Assembly: GCA_946885605.1 (NCBI GenBank)
Contig: CAMPGR010000116.1
Coordinates: forward strand, 1-12,343
DNA length: 12,343 bases
Source of the DNA: an uncultured Pseudomonadota bacterium
GTDB lineage: Bacteria; Pseudomonadota; Gammaproteobacteria; Burkholderiales; SG8-41
Reading direction: 5' to 3'
Positions 6,209 to 12,343 of this stretch are shown here, in pieces (positions within the stretch are counted from its first letter, which is position 1; each line of letters starts with the position of its first letter). A program made the position numbers and the translations under genes. The notes under the pieces are model-generated. The model was not told the origin of the DNA. It saw nothing but the letters and a program-made list of their open reading frames with translations, and did not search any database.

Positions 6209-6897
6209 GCGCTGAAAAGGATGTGAAGCCGGCCAAGGCGCCGAAGGGCGCGGCGAAGCCGGCGAAGCCGGCCAAGGACGCCAAAGAGGCGAAGCAAGCC
6301 AAGGAGACGAAGGCCGCTCCCGAGGCGAAGCCGGCGCGGCCGACGAAGCCCGCTGGCCCGGCGCGGCTCCATGTCTACTACCGGGAGAAGGTGGTGGGCG
6401 ATCTCACCAGGCAGTTCGGCTACAAGTCCATCATGGAAGTGCCGCGCATCGAGAAGATCGTCCTCAACATGGGCGTGGGCGAGGCGGTGGCCGACAAGAA
6501 GATCATGGACAACGCGGTGGCGGACATGATGAAGATCGCCGGCCAGAAGCCGGTCATCACCAAGGCGCGGAAATCGATCGCGAACTTCAAGATCCGCACC
6601 GGCTATCCCGTCGGCTGCAAGGTCACGCTGCGCGGCGCGCGCATGTACGAGTTCCTGGACCGGCTGGTGAGCGTCGCGATGCCGCGCATCCGCGACTTCC
6701 GCGGGATCTCCGGGCGCGCGTTCGACGGGCGCGGCAACTACAACATGGGCGTGAGAGAGCAGATCATTTTTCCAGAGATCGAGTACGACAAGATCGATGC
6801 GATCCGGGGAATGAACATCACGATTTCAACGACCGCCAAGACCGACGAGGAAGCGAAGGCGCTTCTGACGGCATTCAGGTTTCCGTTCAGGAACTAA
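6205..6897 (+). CDS. rplE: 50S ribosomal protein L5 with 52-residue Lys/Ala/Pro-rich N-terminal extension
   Basis: L5 is a 5S rRNA-binding protein of the central protuberance that contacts P-site tRNA and S13 (bridge B1b). The core from Ala53 ([15 protein letters not shown]) to the end FRFPFRN has 178 residues and fits the normal 179-residue family with all main blocks: [58 protein letters not shown] and [20 protein letters not shown]. Ahead of it are 52 extra residues, about half of them Lys or Ala, arranged as xAK triplets with a basic residue near every third position. The start at 6205 overlaps the rplX stop (ATGA), with only a weak upstream purine run. After a GTG at codon 7 there is no ATG, GTG or TTG in frame before the core, so the extension must be translated if full-length L5 is made. 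Confidence 0.96.
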   Translation: MSAEKDVKPAKAPKGAAKPAKPAKDAKEAKQAKETKAAPEAKPARPTKPAGPARLHVYYREKVVGDLTRQFGYKSIMEVPRIEKIVLNMGVGEAVADKKIMDNAVADMMKIAGQKPVITKARKSIANFKIRTGYPVGCKVTLRGARMYEFLDRLVSVAMPRIRDFRGISGRAFDGRGNYNMGVREQIIFPEIEYDKIDAIRGMNITISTTAKTDEEAKALLTAFRFPFRN

Positions 6898-6906
6898 AGG
6901 ATCGAC

Positions 6907-7212
6907 ATGGCAAAAACCGCATTGATCAACCGCGAGCAGAAGCGTCGCCAGACCGTCAAGAAATTCGCGTCCAAACGCGCGGAGCTGCTCGTGATCGCCA
7001 ACAACGTGAAGCTTTCGCCGGAAGAGCGCTATGAAGCGCGCATGAAGCTGCAGAAGCTGCCGCGCAACGCCTCTCCGGTGCGGCTCCGCAACCGGTGCGC
7101 GTTGACCGGTCGGCCGCGCGGCGTGTTCCGCAAGTTCGGCCTGGGGCGCGCGAAGCTGCGCGATATCGCGATGCGGGGCGAGATTCCGGGCGTGATCAAG
7201 GCGAGCTGGTAG
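6907..7212 (+). CDS. rpsN: 30S ribosomal protein S14, zinc-free long form
   Basis: S14 is a late-assembling 30S head protein next to S3 and S10. The protein has 101 residues, the length of the long C-minus form. It shows [20 protein letters not shown], a helical middle, and the end [20 protein letters not shown] with [21 protein letters not shown]. The CxxC pairs of the short zinc-binding form are absent; a single Cys remains in NRCALTGRP. The ATG follows AAGGA after the rplE stop, with a 9-base gap. The contrast with the zinc-type L36 later in the window is normal for many proteobacteria. Confidence 0.98.
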   Translation: MAKTALINREQKRRQTVKKFASKRAELLVIANNVKLSPEERYEARMKLQKLPRNASPVRLRNRCALTGRPRGVFRKFGLGRAKLRDIAMRGEIPGVIKASW

Positions 7213-7225
7213 CGGGAGAGAAGCG

Positions 7226-7621
7226 ATGAGTATGAGTGACCCGATCGCGGACATGCTGACACGCATACGCAATGCGCAGCAGTCCGAGAAGCAGTCGGTG
7301 GCGATGCCCTCGAGCAAGTTGAAGGCAGCGATCGCCAAGGTGCTCAAGGACGAAGGCTACATCGAGGACTATGCGCTGCGCGACAACGGCGGCAGGCCCA
7401 GCCTCGAGATCAGCCTCAAGTACTACGCCGGCAGGCCCGTGATCGAGAAGATGGAGCGCGTGAGCCGTCCGGGCTTGAGGATCTACAAGCCGAGCCGCGA
7501 GATTCCGAACGTCATGAACGGGCTCGGCATCGCCATCGTGTCGACGTCGAAAGGCGTCATGACCGACCGCAAGGCGCGGGGCCTGGGCGTCGGCGGCGAA
7601 GTGCTCTGCATCGTGGCGTAA
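7226..7621 (+). CDS. rpsH: 30S ribosomal protein S8
   Basis: S8 is a primary binder of 16S rRNA helix 21 and, in E. coli, the translational repressor of the spc operon acting near the rplE start. The protein has 131 residues. It starts [18 protein letters not shown]; the ATG at 7226 is favoured by GGGAGA upstream and by betaproteobacterial practice, though the ATG at 7232 would lose only two residues. The C-terminal rRNA-binding half carries [38 protein letters not shown] and GGEVLCIVA, all standard. It lies 13 bases after rpsN. The mRNA site that S8 would need at the rplX/rplE junction looks altered here. Confidence 0.98.
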   Translation: MSMSDPIADMLTRIRNAQQSEKQSVAMPSSKLKAAIAKVLKDEGYIEDYALRDNGGRPSLEISLKYYAGRPVIEKMERVSRPGLRIYKPSREIPNVMNGLGIAIVSTSKGVMTDRKARGLGVGGEVLCIVA

Positions 7622-7633
7622 CGGAGTCGGGCG

Positions 7634-8167
7634 ATGTCGAGAATCGGAAATTACCCGGTGGTGCTGCCGGAAAAGGTCGAAGTGACGTTGACGCCGAGCG
7701 AGATCGCGGTGAAGGGCCCGCTCGGGACGCTGACGCAGAAGCTCCCGCCCAACGTCAAGGTGCAGAAAGTGGACAACCGGCTCGAGTTCAAGGCGACAAA
7801 CAACTCGCATCATGCGAACGCGATGTCGGGCACGCTGCGCGCGCTCGTCGCGAACATGGTGCACGGCGTGACGAAAGGCTTCGAGAAGAAGCTGACGCTC
7901 GTGGGGGTGGGCTACCGCGCGCAGGCGCAGGGCGACAAGTTGAATCTCTCGATCGGCTTTTCGCATCCCATGGTGCACCAGATGCCGAAGGGGATCAAGG
8001 CCGAGACGCCGACCCAAACCGAGATCGTGATCAAGGGCGTGGACCGGCAGCTCGTCGGGCAGGTCGCGGCCGAGGTGCGCGATTACCGCAGCCCCGAGCC
8101 CTACAAGGGGAAGGGCGTGCGCTATGCCAACGAGCGCATTGTGCTCAAGGAAACGAAGAAGAAGTAG
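7634..8167 (+). CDS. rplF: 50S ribosomal protein L6
   Basis: L6 lies beside the sarcin-ricin loop and the factor-binding region, and its late assembly is monitored by several GTPases. The protein has 177 residues, the usual length. It shows two tandem L6 folds: the first from [19 protein letters not shown] to about residue 82, the second from [20 protein letters not shown] onward. The signature near the end is [20 protein letters not shown]. The ATG at 7634 has GGAG (7623-7626) 7 bases upstream, and the gap to rpsH is 12 bases. No unusual residues are visible. Confidence 0.98.
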   Translation: MSRIGNYPVVLPEKVEVTLTPSEIAVKGPLGTLTQKLPPNVKVQKVDNRLEFKATNNSHHANAMSGTLRALVANMVHGVTKGFEKKLTLVGVGYRAQAQGDKLNLSIGFSHPMVHQMPKGIKAETPTQTEIVIKGVDRQLVGQVAAEVRDYRSPEPYKGKGVRYANERIVLKETKKK

Positions 8168-8179
8168 GCGAGGCGAAGC

Positions 8180-8536
8180 ATGATCGGCAAGAATGAGGCA
8201 CGTTTGCGGCGGGCGCGTCAGACCCGCTCCAGAATCGCGGAAGCGGGCGCCTTGCGGCTCACGGTGCACCGGTCCAACTGCCATATCTACGCGCAGGTGA
8301 TCGACCGCGACCGGGCGAAGGTGGTGGCAGCCGCGTCGAGCGCCGAGCCGGAAATGCGGCAGGCGTTCAAGAACGGCGGCAACATCAAGGCGGCGGCGGA
8401 AATCGGGAAACGCATCGCGGAACGCGCGCGGCAGGCCGGCATCGAGACCGTCGCTTTCGATCGCGCCGGGTACAAGTACCACGGCCGCGTGAAGGCGCTG
8501 GCGGAAGCCGCGCGCGCGGCCGGACTCAAGTTCTGA
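8180..8536 (+). CDS. rplR: 50S ribosomal protein L18
   Basis: L18 binds 5S rRNA and, with L5, attaches it to the 50S central protuberance. The protein has 118 residues (family about 117). The basic N-terminal arm [16 protein letters not shown] is followed by [18 protein letters not shown], then the [20 protein letters not shown] helix, the motif [20 protein letters not shown] and the end AAGLKF. The ATG at 8180 is 12 bases after rplF, with GCGAGGCGA upstream. Its partner L5, encoded four genes earlier, carries an unusual basic N-terminal tail. Confidence 0.98.
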   Translation: MIGKNEARLRRARQTRSRIAEAGALRLTVHRSNCHIYAQVIDRDRAKVVAAASSAEPEMRQAFKNGGNIKAAAEIGKRIAERARQAGIETVAFDRAGYKYHGRVKALAEAARAAGLKF

Positions 8537-8556
8537 CGGATACCGGGACGTAAATC

Positions 8557-9081
8557 ATGGCAAGGATACAGGCGGGAAAAATGCAGACCGGCGACGAGCG
8601 CGGCGACGGGCTGCGTGAAAAGATGGTCGCGGTGAACCGCGTCACCAAGGTCGTCAAGGGCGGGCGCGTGCTCGGTTTCGCGGCGCTTGCCGTGGTCGGC
8701 GACGGGGACGGCGGCATCGGCATGGGCAAGGGCAAGGCGCGCGAAGTGCCGGTCGCGGTCCAGAAGGCGATGGAAGAGGCGCGCCGCAAGATGGTGAAGG
8801 TGCAATTGAAGAACGGCACGCTGCAGCACCCGGTGATCGGCCGCCACGGCGCCGCGCGCGTTTACATGCAGCCCGCGCACGAGGGCACGGGGATCATCGC
8901 GGGCGGGCCGGTGCGCGCCGTCCTCGAAGTGATGGGCGTCACCAACATCCTCGCGAAGTGTCTCGGTTCGACCAACCCCTACAACGTGGTGCGCGCCACG
9001 ATAGAGGGGCTCACGTCGATGAACACGCCGGCCGCGATCGCGGCCAAGCGCGGCAAGACCGTCGAGGAAATCACGGGGTAG
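8557..9081 (+). CDS. rpsE: 30S ribosomal protein S5
   Basis: S5 is a 30S body protein with roles in mRNA entry, accuracy and spectinomycin response. The protein has 174 residues (family about 166-175). The double-stranded RNA-binding-like N-domain has [19 protein letters not shown], the loop where spectinomycin-resistance changes occur; the visible residues look wild type. Next come [18 protein letters not shown] and the C-domain with [36 protein letters not shown] and the end [10 protein letters not shown]. The gap after rplR is 20 bases and the ribosome binding site is modest (GGGA at 8545-8548). Confidence 0.98.
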   Translation: MARIQAGKMQTGDERGDGLREKMVAVNRVTKVVKGGRVLGFAALAVVGDGDGGIGMGKGKAREVPVAVQKAMEEARRKMVKVQLKNGTLQHPVIGRHGAARVYMQPAHEGTGIIAGGPVRAVLEVMGVTNILAKCLGSTNPYNVVRATIEGLTSMNTPAAIAAKRGKTVEEITG

Positions 9082-9084
9082 GCG

Positions 9085-9276
9085 ATGGCGAACGCGAGCG
9101 GAAAGAAACTCAAAGTGACGCTGGTGCGCAGTCTGATCGGGACGCGCCCCGAGCACCGCGCGTGTGTGCGCGGACTCGGCCTGCGCCGGCTCAACCACAC
9201 CGTGGAAGTCGCCGATACCCCGGCGACACGCGGCATGATCAACAGGGTGGCGTACCTCGTCAAGTGTGAGGGTTAG
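9085..9276 (+). CDS. rpmD: 50S ribosomal protein L30
   Basis: L30 is a small alpha/beta 50S protein, present in many but not all bacteria. The protein has 63 residues. It shows [20 protein letters not shown], the [20 protein letters not shown] signature, and the end [14 protein letters not shown]. The position between rpsE and rplO is the standard one. The ATG at 9085 lies 3 bases after the rpsE stop, with GGGGTAGG just in front. Its stop TAG is directly followed by the rplO ATG with no gap. Confidence 0.97.
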   Translation: MANASGKKLKVTLVRSLIGTRPEHRACVRGLGLRRLNHTVEVADTPATRGMINRVAYLVKCEG

Positions 9277-9783
9277 ATGCGGCTGAATCAGATCAAACCG
9301 GCTGCCGGTTCGCGGCGCGACAGAAAGCGCGTGGGCCGCGGCATCGGATGCGGACTCGGCAAGACCGCCGGGCGCGGGCACAAGGGCCAGAAGGCGCGCG
9401 CAGGCGGCTTTCACAAGGTCGGCTTCGAGGGCGGGCAGATGCCGTTGCAGCGGCGCTTGCCGAAGCGCGGCTTTACCCCGCTGCGCCGTGGCGCGACTGC
9501 GGAAGTGAGATTGAGCGATCTCGAGAAGATGAAGGAAGAGACCATCGATCTCGGGGCACTCAAGGCGGCCGGTGTGGTGCCGCAGCTTGCGCTTGGCGCG
9601 AAGGTGATCCGCTCCGGCGAGATCAAGCGCAAGGTCGCGCTCAAGGGCATCGCGGTGAGCCAAGGCGCGCGTGAGGCAATCGAGGGCGCGGGCGGAAGCG
9701 TGGAGGCGCCTGTCAAACCGGCGAAGGGTGCCGGTGTCCAAAATGGCAAGGGCGGCGCCGCGCCGGGCGCCCCCGCAAGCTAA
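9277..9783 (+). CDS. rplO: 50S ribosomal protein L15 with C-terminal tail
   Basis: L15 is a mid-to-late assembly 50S protein whose long glycine-rich N-terminal arm threads into 23S rRNA. The protein has 168 residues, against about 144 in E. coli. [20 protein letters not shown] is followed by the basic arm with [20 protein letters not shown] and [17 protein letters not shown], and the globular part ends near [13 protein letters not shown]. From residue 142 there is a Gly/Ala/Pro/Lys-rich tail, probably disordered, about 24 residues beyond the usual end. The ATG at 9277 directly follows the rpmD stop; GAGGG (9268-9272) is its ribosome binding site. Confidence 0.97.
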   Translation: MRLNQIKPAAGSRRDRKRVGRGIGCGLGKTAGRGHKGQKARAGGFHKVGFEGGQMPLQRRLPKRGFTPLRRGATAEVRLSDLEKMKEETIDLGALKAAGVVPQLALGAKVIRSGEIKRKVALKGIAVSQGAREAIEGAGGSVEAPVKPAKGAGVQNGKGGAAPGAPAS

Positions 9784-9794
9784 GGCGGGGAAGT

Positions 9795-11117
9795 TTGGCT
9801 ACCGGAGAATCACTGCTCGCGGCCGGCAAGATGGGCGATCTCAAGCGCCGCCTGCTGTTCCTGCTCGGGGCGCTCATCGTCTTCCGCATCGGATCGTTCA
9901 TCCCGGTGCCGGGCATCGACCAGGCGCAGCTCGCGCAGCTTTTCCAGTCGCAGCGCGGCGGCATCCTCGATATGTTCAACATGTTCTCGGGCGGCGCGCT
10001 GTCGCGCTTTTCGATCTTTGCGCTCGGGATCATGCCGTACATTTCGGCGTCGATCATCATGCAGCTGATGACCGTCGTGTCCCCCACGCTGGAAGCGCTG
10101 AAGAAGGAAGGCGAGGCGGGACGCCGCAAGATCACGCAGTACACGCGGTATTTCACCGCGGGGCTCGCGCTGTTTCAGAGCCTGGGCATCGCGATCGCGC
10201 TCGAGTCCCAGCCGGGGCTCGTGATGGAGCCCGGCTTCGTGTTCCGCATGACGGCGATGGTGACGCTCGTAACGGGGACCATGTTTCTGATGTGGCTGGG
10301 CGAGCAGATCACCGAGCGCGGCATCGGCAACGGCATCTCGCTCATCATCTTCGCCGGCATCGCGGCGGGATTTCCGCAGGCGGTAGGCGGGACGCTGGAA
10401 CTGGTGCGCACCGGCGCGTTCTCGATACCGATCGCGCTTCTGATCGGCGCGCTCGTCGTCGGCGTGACGGCGTTCGTCTGCTTCGTCGAGCGCGGCCAGC
10501 GCAAGATCCTGGTGAACTACGCCAAGCGCCAGGTCGGGCGCAAGATCTATGGCGGCCAGACTTCGCACCTGCCGCTCAAGCTCAACATGTCGGGCGTGAT
10601 CCCGCCTATTTTTGCGTCGAGCATCATCCTCTTTCCCGCGACGCTGGTCGGGTGGTTCGGCTCGGGCGAGGGGATGAGCTGGTTGAGCAGGATCGCTGCG
10701 ACGCTCCATCCCGGGCAGCCGATTTACACGCTGCTTTACGCTTCGGCCATCGTTTTCTTCTGCTACTTTTATACCGCGCTCGTCTTCAATCCGAAGGAGA
10801 CGGCGGAGAACCTGAAGAAGAGCGGCGCGTTCGTGCCCGGCATCCGCCCCGGCGAGCAAACCGCGCGCTATATCGAGAAGATCACGATGCGGCTCACGTT
10901 CACGGGCTCGATCTACGTGACGCTCGTCTGCCTGCTGCCGGAGTTCCTGATCGTGTGGAAGAACGTGCCCTTTTACTTCGGCGGCACCTCGCTCCTCATC
11001 ATCGTCGTCGTCACGATGGATTTCATGGCGCAGGTGCAGGCCTACGTGATGTCGCACCAGTACGAAAGCCTGCTCAAGAAGGCGAATTTCAAGGGAGGCG
11101 TCTTTCCTACCCGCTAA
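9795..11117 (+). CDS. secY: Protein translocase channel subunit SecY (TTG start)
   Basis: SecY is the pore of the inner-membrane Sec translocon, working with SecE, SecG and the SecA motor. The protein has 440 residues with ten predicted membrane helices, roughly at 19-39, 70-93, 118-138, 150-170, 180-200, 209-230, 270-292, 310-332, 370-390 and 395-415. Family blocks include [35 protein letters not shown] (plug region), the cytosolic loop [32 protein letters not shown] and [15 protein letters not shown]. The TTG at 9795 gives a normal-length N-terminus ([16 protein letters not shown]). The first ATG (9831) would lose 12 residues and has no ribosome binding site. It sits at the end of the spc cluster as in most bacteria, so membrane insertion capacity follows ribosome output. 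Confidence 0.96.
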   Translation: MATGESLLAAGKMGDLKRRLLFLLGALIVFRIGSFIPVPGIDQAQLAQLFQSQRGGILDMFNMFSGGALSRFSIFALGIMPYISASIIMQLMTVVSPTLEALKKEGEAGRRKITQYTRYFTAGLALFQSLGIAIALESQPGLVMEPGFVFRMTAMVTLVTGTMFLMWLGEQITERGIGNGISLIIFAGIAAGFPQAVGGTLELVRTGAFSIPIALLIGALVVGVTAFVCFVERGQRKILVNYAKRQVGRKIYGGQTSHLPLKLNMSGVIPPIFASSIILFPATLVGWFGSGEGMSWLSRIAATLHPGQPIYTLLYASAIVFFCYFYTALVFNPKETAENLKKSGAFVPGIRPGEQTARYIEKITMRLTFTGSIYVTLVCLLPEFLIVWKNVPFYFGGTSLLIIVVVTMDFMAQVQAYVMSHQYESLLKKANFKGGVFPTR

Positions 11118-11336
11118 ATGGCAAAAGAAGAAACAATACAGATGCAGGGTGAGATCGTGGAGACGTTGCCCAACGCGACGTTCCGCGTGAAGCTGGAAAA
11201 CGGCCATGTGGTGCTCGGGCACATCTCCGGCAAGATGCGCATGCATTACATCCGGATTCTTCCGGGCGACAAGGTGACGGTGGAACTGACGCCATACGAT
11301 TTGACGCGCGGACGCATCGTGTTCCGCGCGAAATGA
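11118..11336 (+). CDS. infA: Translation initiation factor IF-1
   Basis: IF-1 is a small OB-fold protein that occupies the 30S A site during initiation, alongside IF-2 and IF-3. The protein has 72 residues, exactly the family length. It reads [20 protein letters not shown], then the core [20 protein letters not shown], then [20 protein letters not shown], ending IVFRAK. The ATG directly abuts the secY stop (TAA-ATG). No ribosome binding site lies at normal distance; the nearest purine run, GGGAGG (11093-11098), is 19 bases away. Translation probably depends on ribosomes ending secY. The secY-infA-rpmJ-rpsM order is typical of betaproteobacteria and absent from E. coli. Confidence 0.97.
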   Translation: MAKEETIQMQGEIVETLPNATFRVKLENGHVVLGHISGKMRMHYIRILPGDKVTVELTPYDLTRGRIVFRAK

Positions 11337-11367
11337 AGCAGAAGCAAGGCAATGAGAGGGCTCAAAC

Positions 11368-11481
11368 ATGAAAGTGCTGGCATCGGTGAAAAGGATATGC
11401 CGCAAGTGCAAGATCATCCGGCGCAAGGGTGTCGTGCGGGTGATCTGCAGCGACCCGCGGCACAAACAGCGGCAGGGCTGA
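11368..11481 (+). CDS. rpmJ: 50S ribosomal protein L36, zinc-binding form
   Basis: L36 is the smallest 50S protein; it binds 23S rRNA through a zinc ribbon. It has 37 residues, starting [20 protein letters not shown]. The zinc ligands are Cys11, Cys14, Cys27 and His32 (C-x2-C-x12-C-x4-H), so this is the zinc-requiring C-plus type. It ends DPRHKQRQG, the family C-terminus. The ATG at 11368 follows GAGAGGG (11354-11360) by 7 bases; the gap to infA is 31 bases. This is the last spc-cluster gene; the alpha promoter begins immediately after its stop. Confidence 0.96.
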   Translation: MKVLASVKRICRKCKIIRRKGVVRVICSDPRHKQRQG

Positions 11482-11488
11482 ATTTCAA

Positions 11489-11517
11489 TTGAAAATTAGC
11501 CTCTTACACGCTAAAAT
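11489..11517 (+). promoter_or_regulatory. Sigma-70 promoter of the alpha cluster
   Basis: TTGAAA (11489-11494) and TAAAAT (11512-11517), each matching consensus at 5 of 6 positions, are separated by exactly 17 bases in an AT-rich island. Transcription would start near 11524, only about 21 bases before the rpsM ATG. The -35 hexamer is the right half of a perfect 12-base palindrome, TTTCAATTGAAA (11483-11494), which could be chance or a protein-binding site. The position corresponds to the E. coli alpha operon promoter before rpsM. Confidence 0.8.
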
Positions 11518-11544
11518 TTCCGGTTTTCCGTTTCGGGGGTAGGC

Positions 11545-11922
11545 ATGGCCCGCATAAGTGGCGTCAACATACCGAATCAACAACATGCGGAGATCGCGTT
11601 GACCGCGATCTACGGCATTGGCCGCAGCCGCGCGCGCGCGATATGCGCGGCGGCGGGCATCAACTGCTCGACCAAGGTGAAGGACCTGTCGGACTCCGAG
11701 ATGGACAAGCTGCGCGAGCAGGTCTCGAGATTCTCCGTCGAGGGCGACCTGCGCCGCGAAGTTTCGATGAACATCAAGCGCCTGATCGATCTCAGCACGT
11801 GGCGCGGCAAGCGGCACCGCGCCGGGCTCCCGGTGCGCGGGCAGCGGACCCGCACCAATGCCCGCACGCGCAAGGGCCCGCGCAAGGCGGCGGTCAGGAT
11901 CATCAAGGCGACGACAGCTTAA
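11545..11922 (+). CDS. rpsM: 30S ribosomal protein S13
   Basis: S13 sits at the top of the 30S head, forms bridges B1a/B1b with the 50S, and its C-terminal tail reaches P-site tRNA. The protein has 125 residues (E. coli 118). It starts [20 protein letters not shown], has the helix-two-turn-helix region [16 protein letters not shown] and [19 protein letters not shown], and the signature [19 protein letters not shown] near the end. About seven more residues than in E. coli follow ([10 protein letters not shown] region). The ATG at 11545 has GGGGGTAGG in front. It is the first gene of the alpha cluster. Confidence 0.98.
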   Translation: MARISGVNIPNQQHAEIALTAIYGIGRSRARAICAAAGINCSTKVKDLSDSEMDKLREQVSRFSVEGDLRREVSMNIKRLIDLSTWRGKRHRAGLPVRGQRTRTNARTRKGPRKAAVRIIKATTA

Positions 11923-11934
11923 AGGTATAGCGAA

Positions 11935-12324
11935 ATGGCAAAAGCAAGCACCCGGGTGCGCAAGAAGGTCAAGAAGAACGTGGCGGAAGGCATCGCCCAC
12001 ATTCACGCGTCCTTCAACAACACGATCGTCACGATCACCGACCGGCAGGGCAACGCGCTCGCCTGGGCGACGTGCGGCAGCAACGGCTTCAAGGGCTCGC
12101 GCAAGTCCACACCCTTCGCTGCGCAGGTCGCGGCCGAGCATGCCGGCCGGATGGCGCAGGAGAGCGGCGTGAAGAACATCGAAGTCCGCATCAAGGGTCC
12201 TGGCCCCGGCCGCGAGTCGGCCGTGCGCGCGCTGAATGCCGTCGGCTTCAAGATCACCAGCATCTCGGACGTGACGCCGGTGCCGCACAACGGCTGCCGT
12301 CCGCCTAAAAAGCGCCGTATCTGA
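11935..12324 (+). CDS. rpsK: 30S ribosomal protein S11
   Basis: S11 lies on the 30S platform and contacts mRNA near the exit and the anti-Shine-Dalgarno region. The protein has 129 residues, exactly the E. coli length. It has the basic arm [20 protein letters not shown], then [40 protein letters not shown], the signature [18 protein letters not shown] and the end [16 protein letters not shown]. The Asn in PHNG, near the end, is the site prone to isoaspartate formation in E. coli S11; that comparison is by analogy. The ATG at 11935 is 12 bases after rpsM, with AAAGG upstream. Confidence 0.98.
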   Translation: MAKASTRVRKKVKKNVAEGIAHIHASFNNTIVTITDRQGNALAWATCGSNGFKGSRKSTPFAAQVAAEHAGRMAQESGVKNIEVRIKGPGPGRESAVRALNAVGFKITSISDVTPVPHNGCRPPKKRRI

Positions 12325-12338
12325 CAGGGGGTTCGACT

Positions 12339-12343
12339 GTGGC
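12339..12343 (+). CDS. rpsD: Probable start of 30S ribosomal protein S4 (partial, 5 bases)
   Basis: After the rpsK stop there is AGGGGG (12326-12331) and, 7 bases later, GTG GC at the window edge. This would encode Met-Ala, as expected for S4 (MARY...). S4 is the primary 30S assembly protein and, in E. coli, the repressor of the alpha operon. The identification rests on gene order and the ribosome binding site spacing, not on protein sequence. Confidence 0.6.

Noticed and set aside
6205..6360. L5 extension as a frameshift or assembly artefact
   Set aside because: The extension is in frame with no stop, begins with a classic ATGA overlap with rplX, and keeps the coding-strand codon pattern (Lys as AAG, Ala as GCG/GCC). 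An artefact remains possible but is not the simplest reading.
8287..9741. 484-codon minus-strand open frame opposite rplR-rplO (and similar ones at 7196-8482 and 2174-3394)
   Set aside because: Same composition artefact; all lie antisense to conserved r-protein genes.
9671..11152. 493-codon plus-strand open frame overlapping rplO end, secY and infA
   Set aside because: It is the out-of-frame shadow of SecY: Arg/Asp/His-rich with no hydrophobic helices, while the correct frame gives a perfect SecY.
9810..11465. 551-codon open frame on the minus strand opposite secY-infA-rpmJ
   Set aside because: It runs antisense to three clearly identified genes, is dominated by Arg/His/Asp/Leu as expected for the mirror of GC-rich codons, and shows no family motif.
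1..12343. Mobile elements, CRISPR arrays, tRNA or rRNA genes
   Set aside because: Apart from three spacers (458-559, 5342-5509, 11482-11544) and the tuf-rpsJ gap, the window is almost all r-protein coding sequence; I saw no spaced direct repeats, transposase motifs, or tRNA-like folds.

Overview
The window is a continuous, GC-rich, all-plus-strand run of the bacterial S10, spc and alpha ribosomal protein gene clusters. It holds 26 complete genes, the last 18 codons of tuf at the left edge and the first bases of a probable rpsD at the right edge. Gene content and order point to a betaproteobacterium: tuf sits directly before rpsJ, infA and rpmJ lie between secY and rpsM, S14 is the zinc-free long form, and L23, L14, S8 and SecY have betaproteobacterial-looking N-termini. 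I cannot name a genus.

Layout. Bases 1-59 are the end of tuf, and 60-142 is a spacer that folds into a long hairpin made of degenerate 7-base repeats. The S10 cluster follows (143-5341): rpsJ, a second hairpin spacer (458-559), then rplC-rplD-rplW-rplB-rpsS-rplV-rpsC-rplP-rpmC-rpsQ. The 168-base gap 5342-5509 carries a possible weak terminator, a very good sigma-70 promoter and a structured leader, and it separates the S10 and spc clusters. The spc cluster (5510-11481) is rplN-rplX-rplE-rpsN-rpsH-rplF-rplR-rpsE-rpmD-rplO-secY-infA-rpmJ. The gap 11482-11544 holds a second near-consensus promoter, which starts the alpha cluster rpsM-rpsK-(rpsD).

Together the genes supply a large part of both ribosomal subunits, the translocon pore SecY and initiation factor IF-1. 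Short gaps, ATGA and TAATG overlaps, a 23-base rpsC/rplP overlap and a TAA-ATG junction at secY/infA indicate tight translational coupling.

Most of the window is ordinary housekeeping sequence and I see no new enzymatic or defence system. The features that stand out are: a 52-residue Lys/Ala/Pro-rich N-terminal extension on L5 with a basic residue about every third position; two strong RNA hairpins flanking rpsJ whose imperfect pairs are nearly all G-U in the sense transcript; low-complexity tails on several other r-proteins; the structured spc leader; and an alpha leader apparently too short for the E. coli-type S4 control element.
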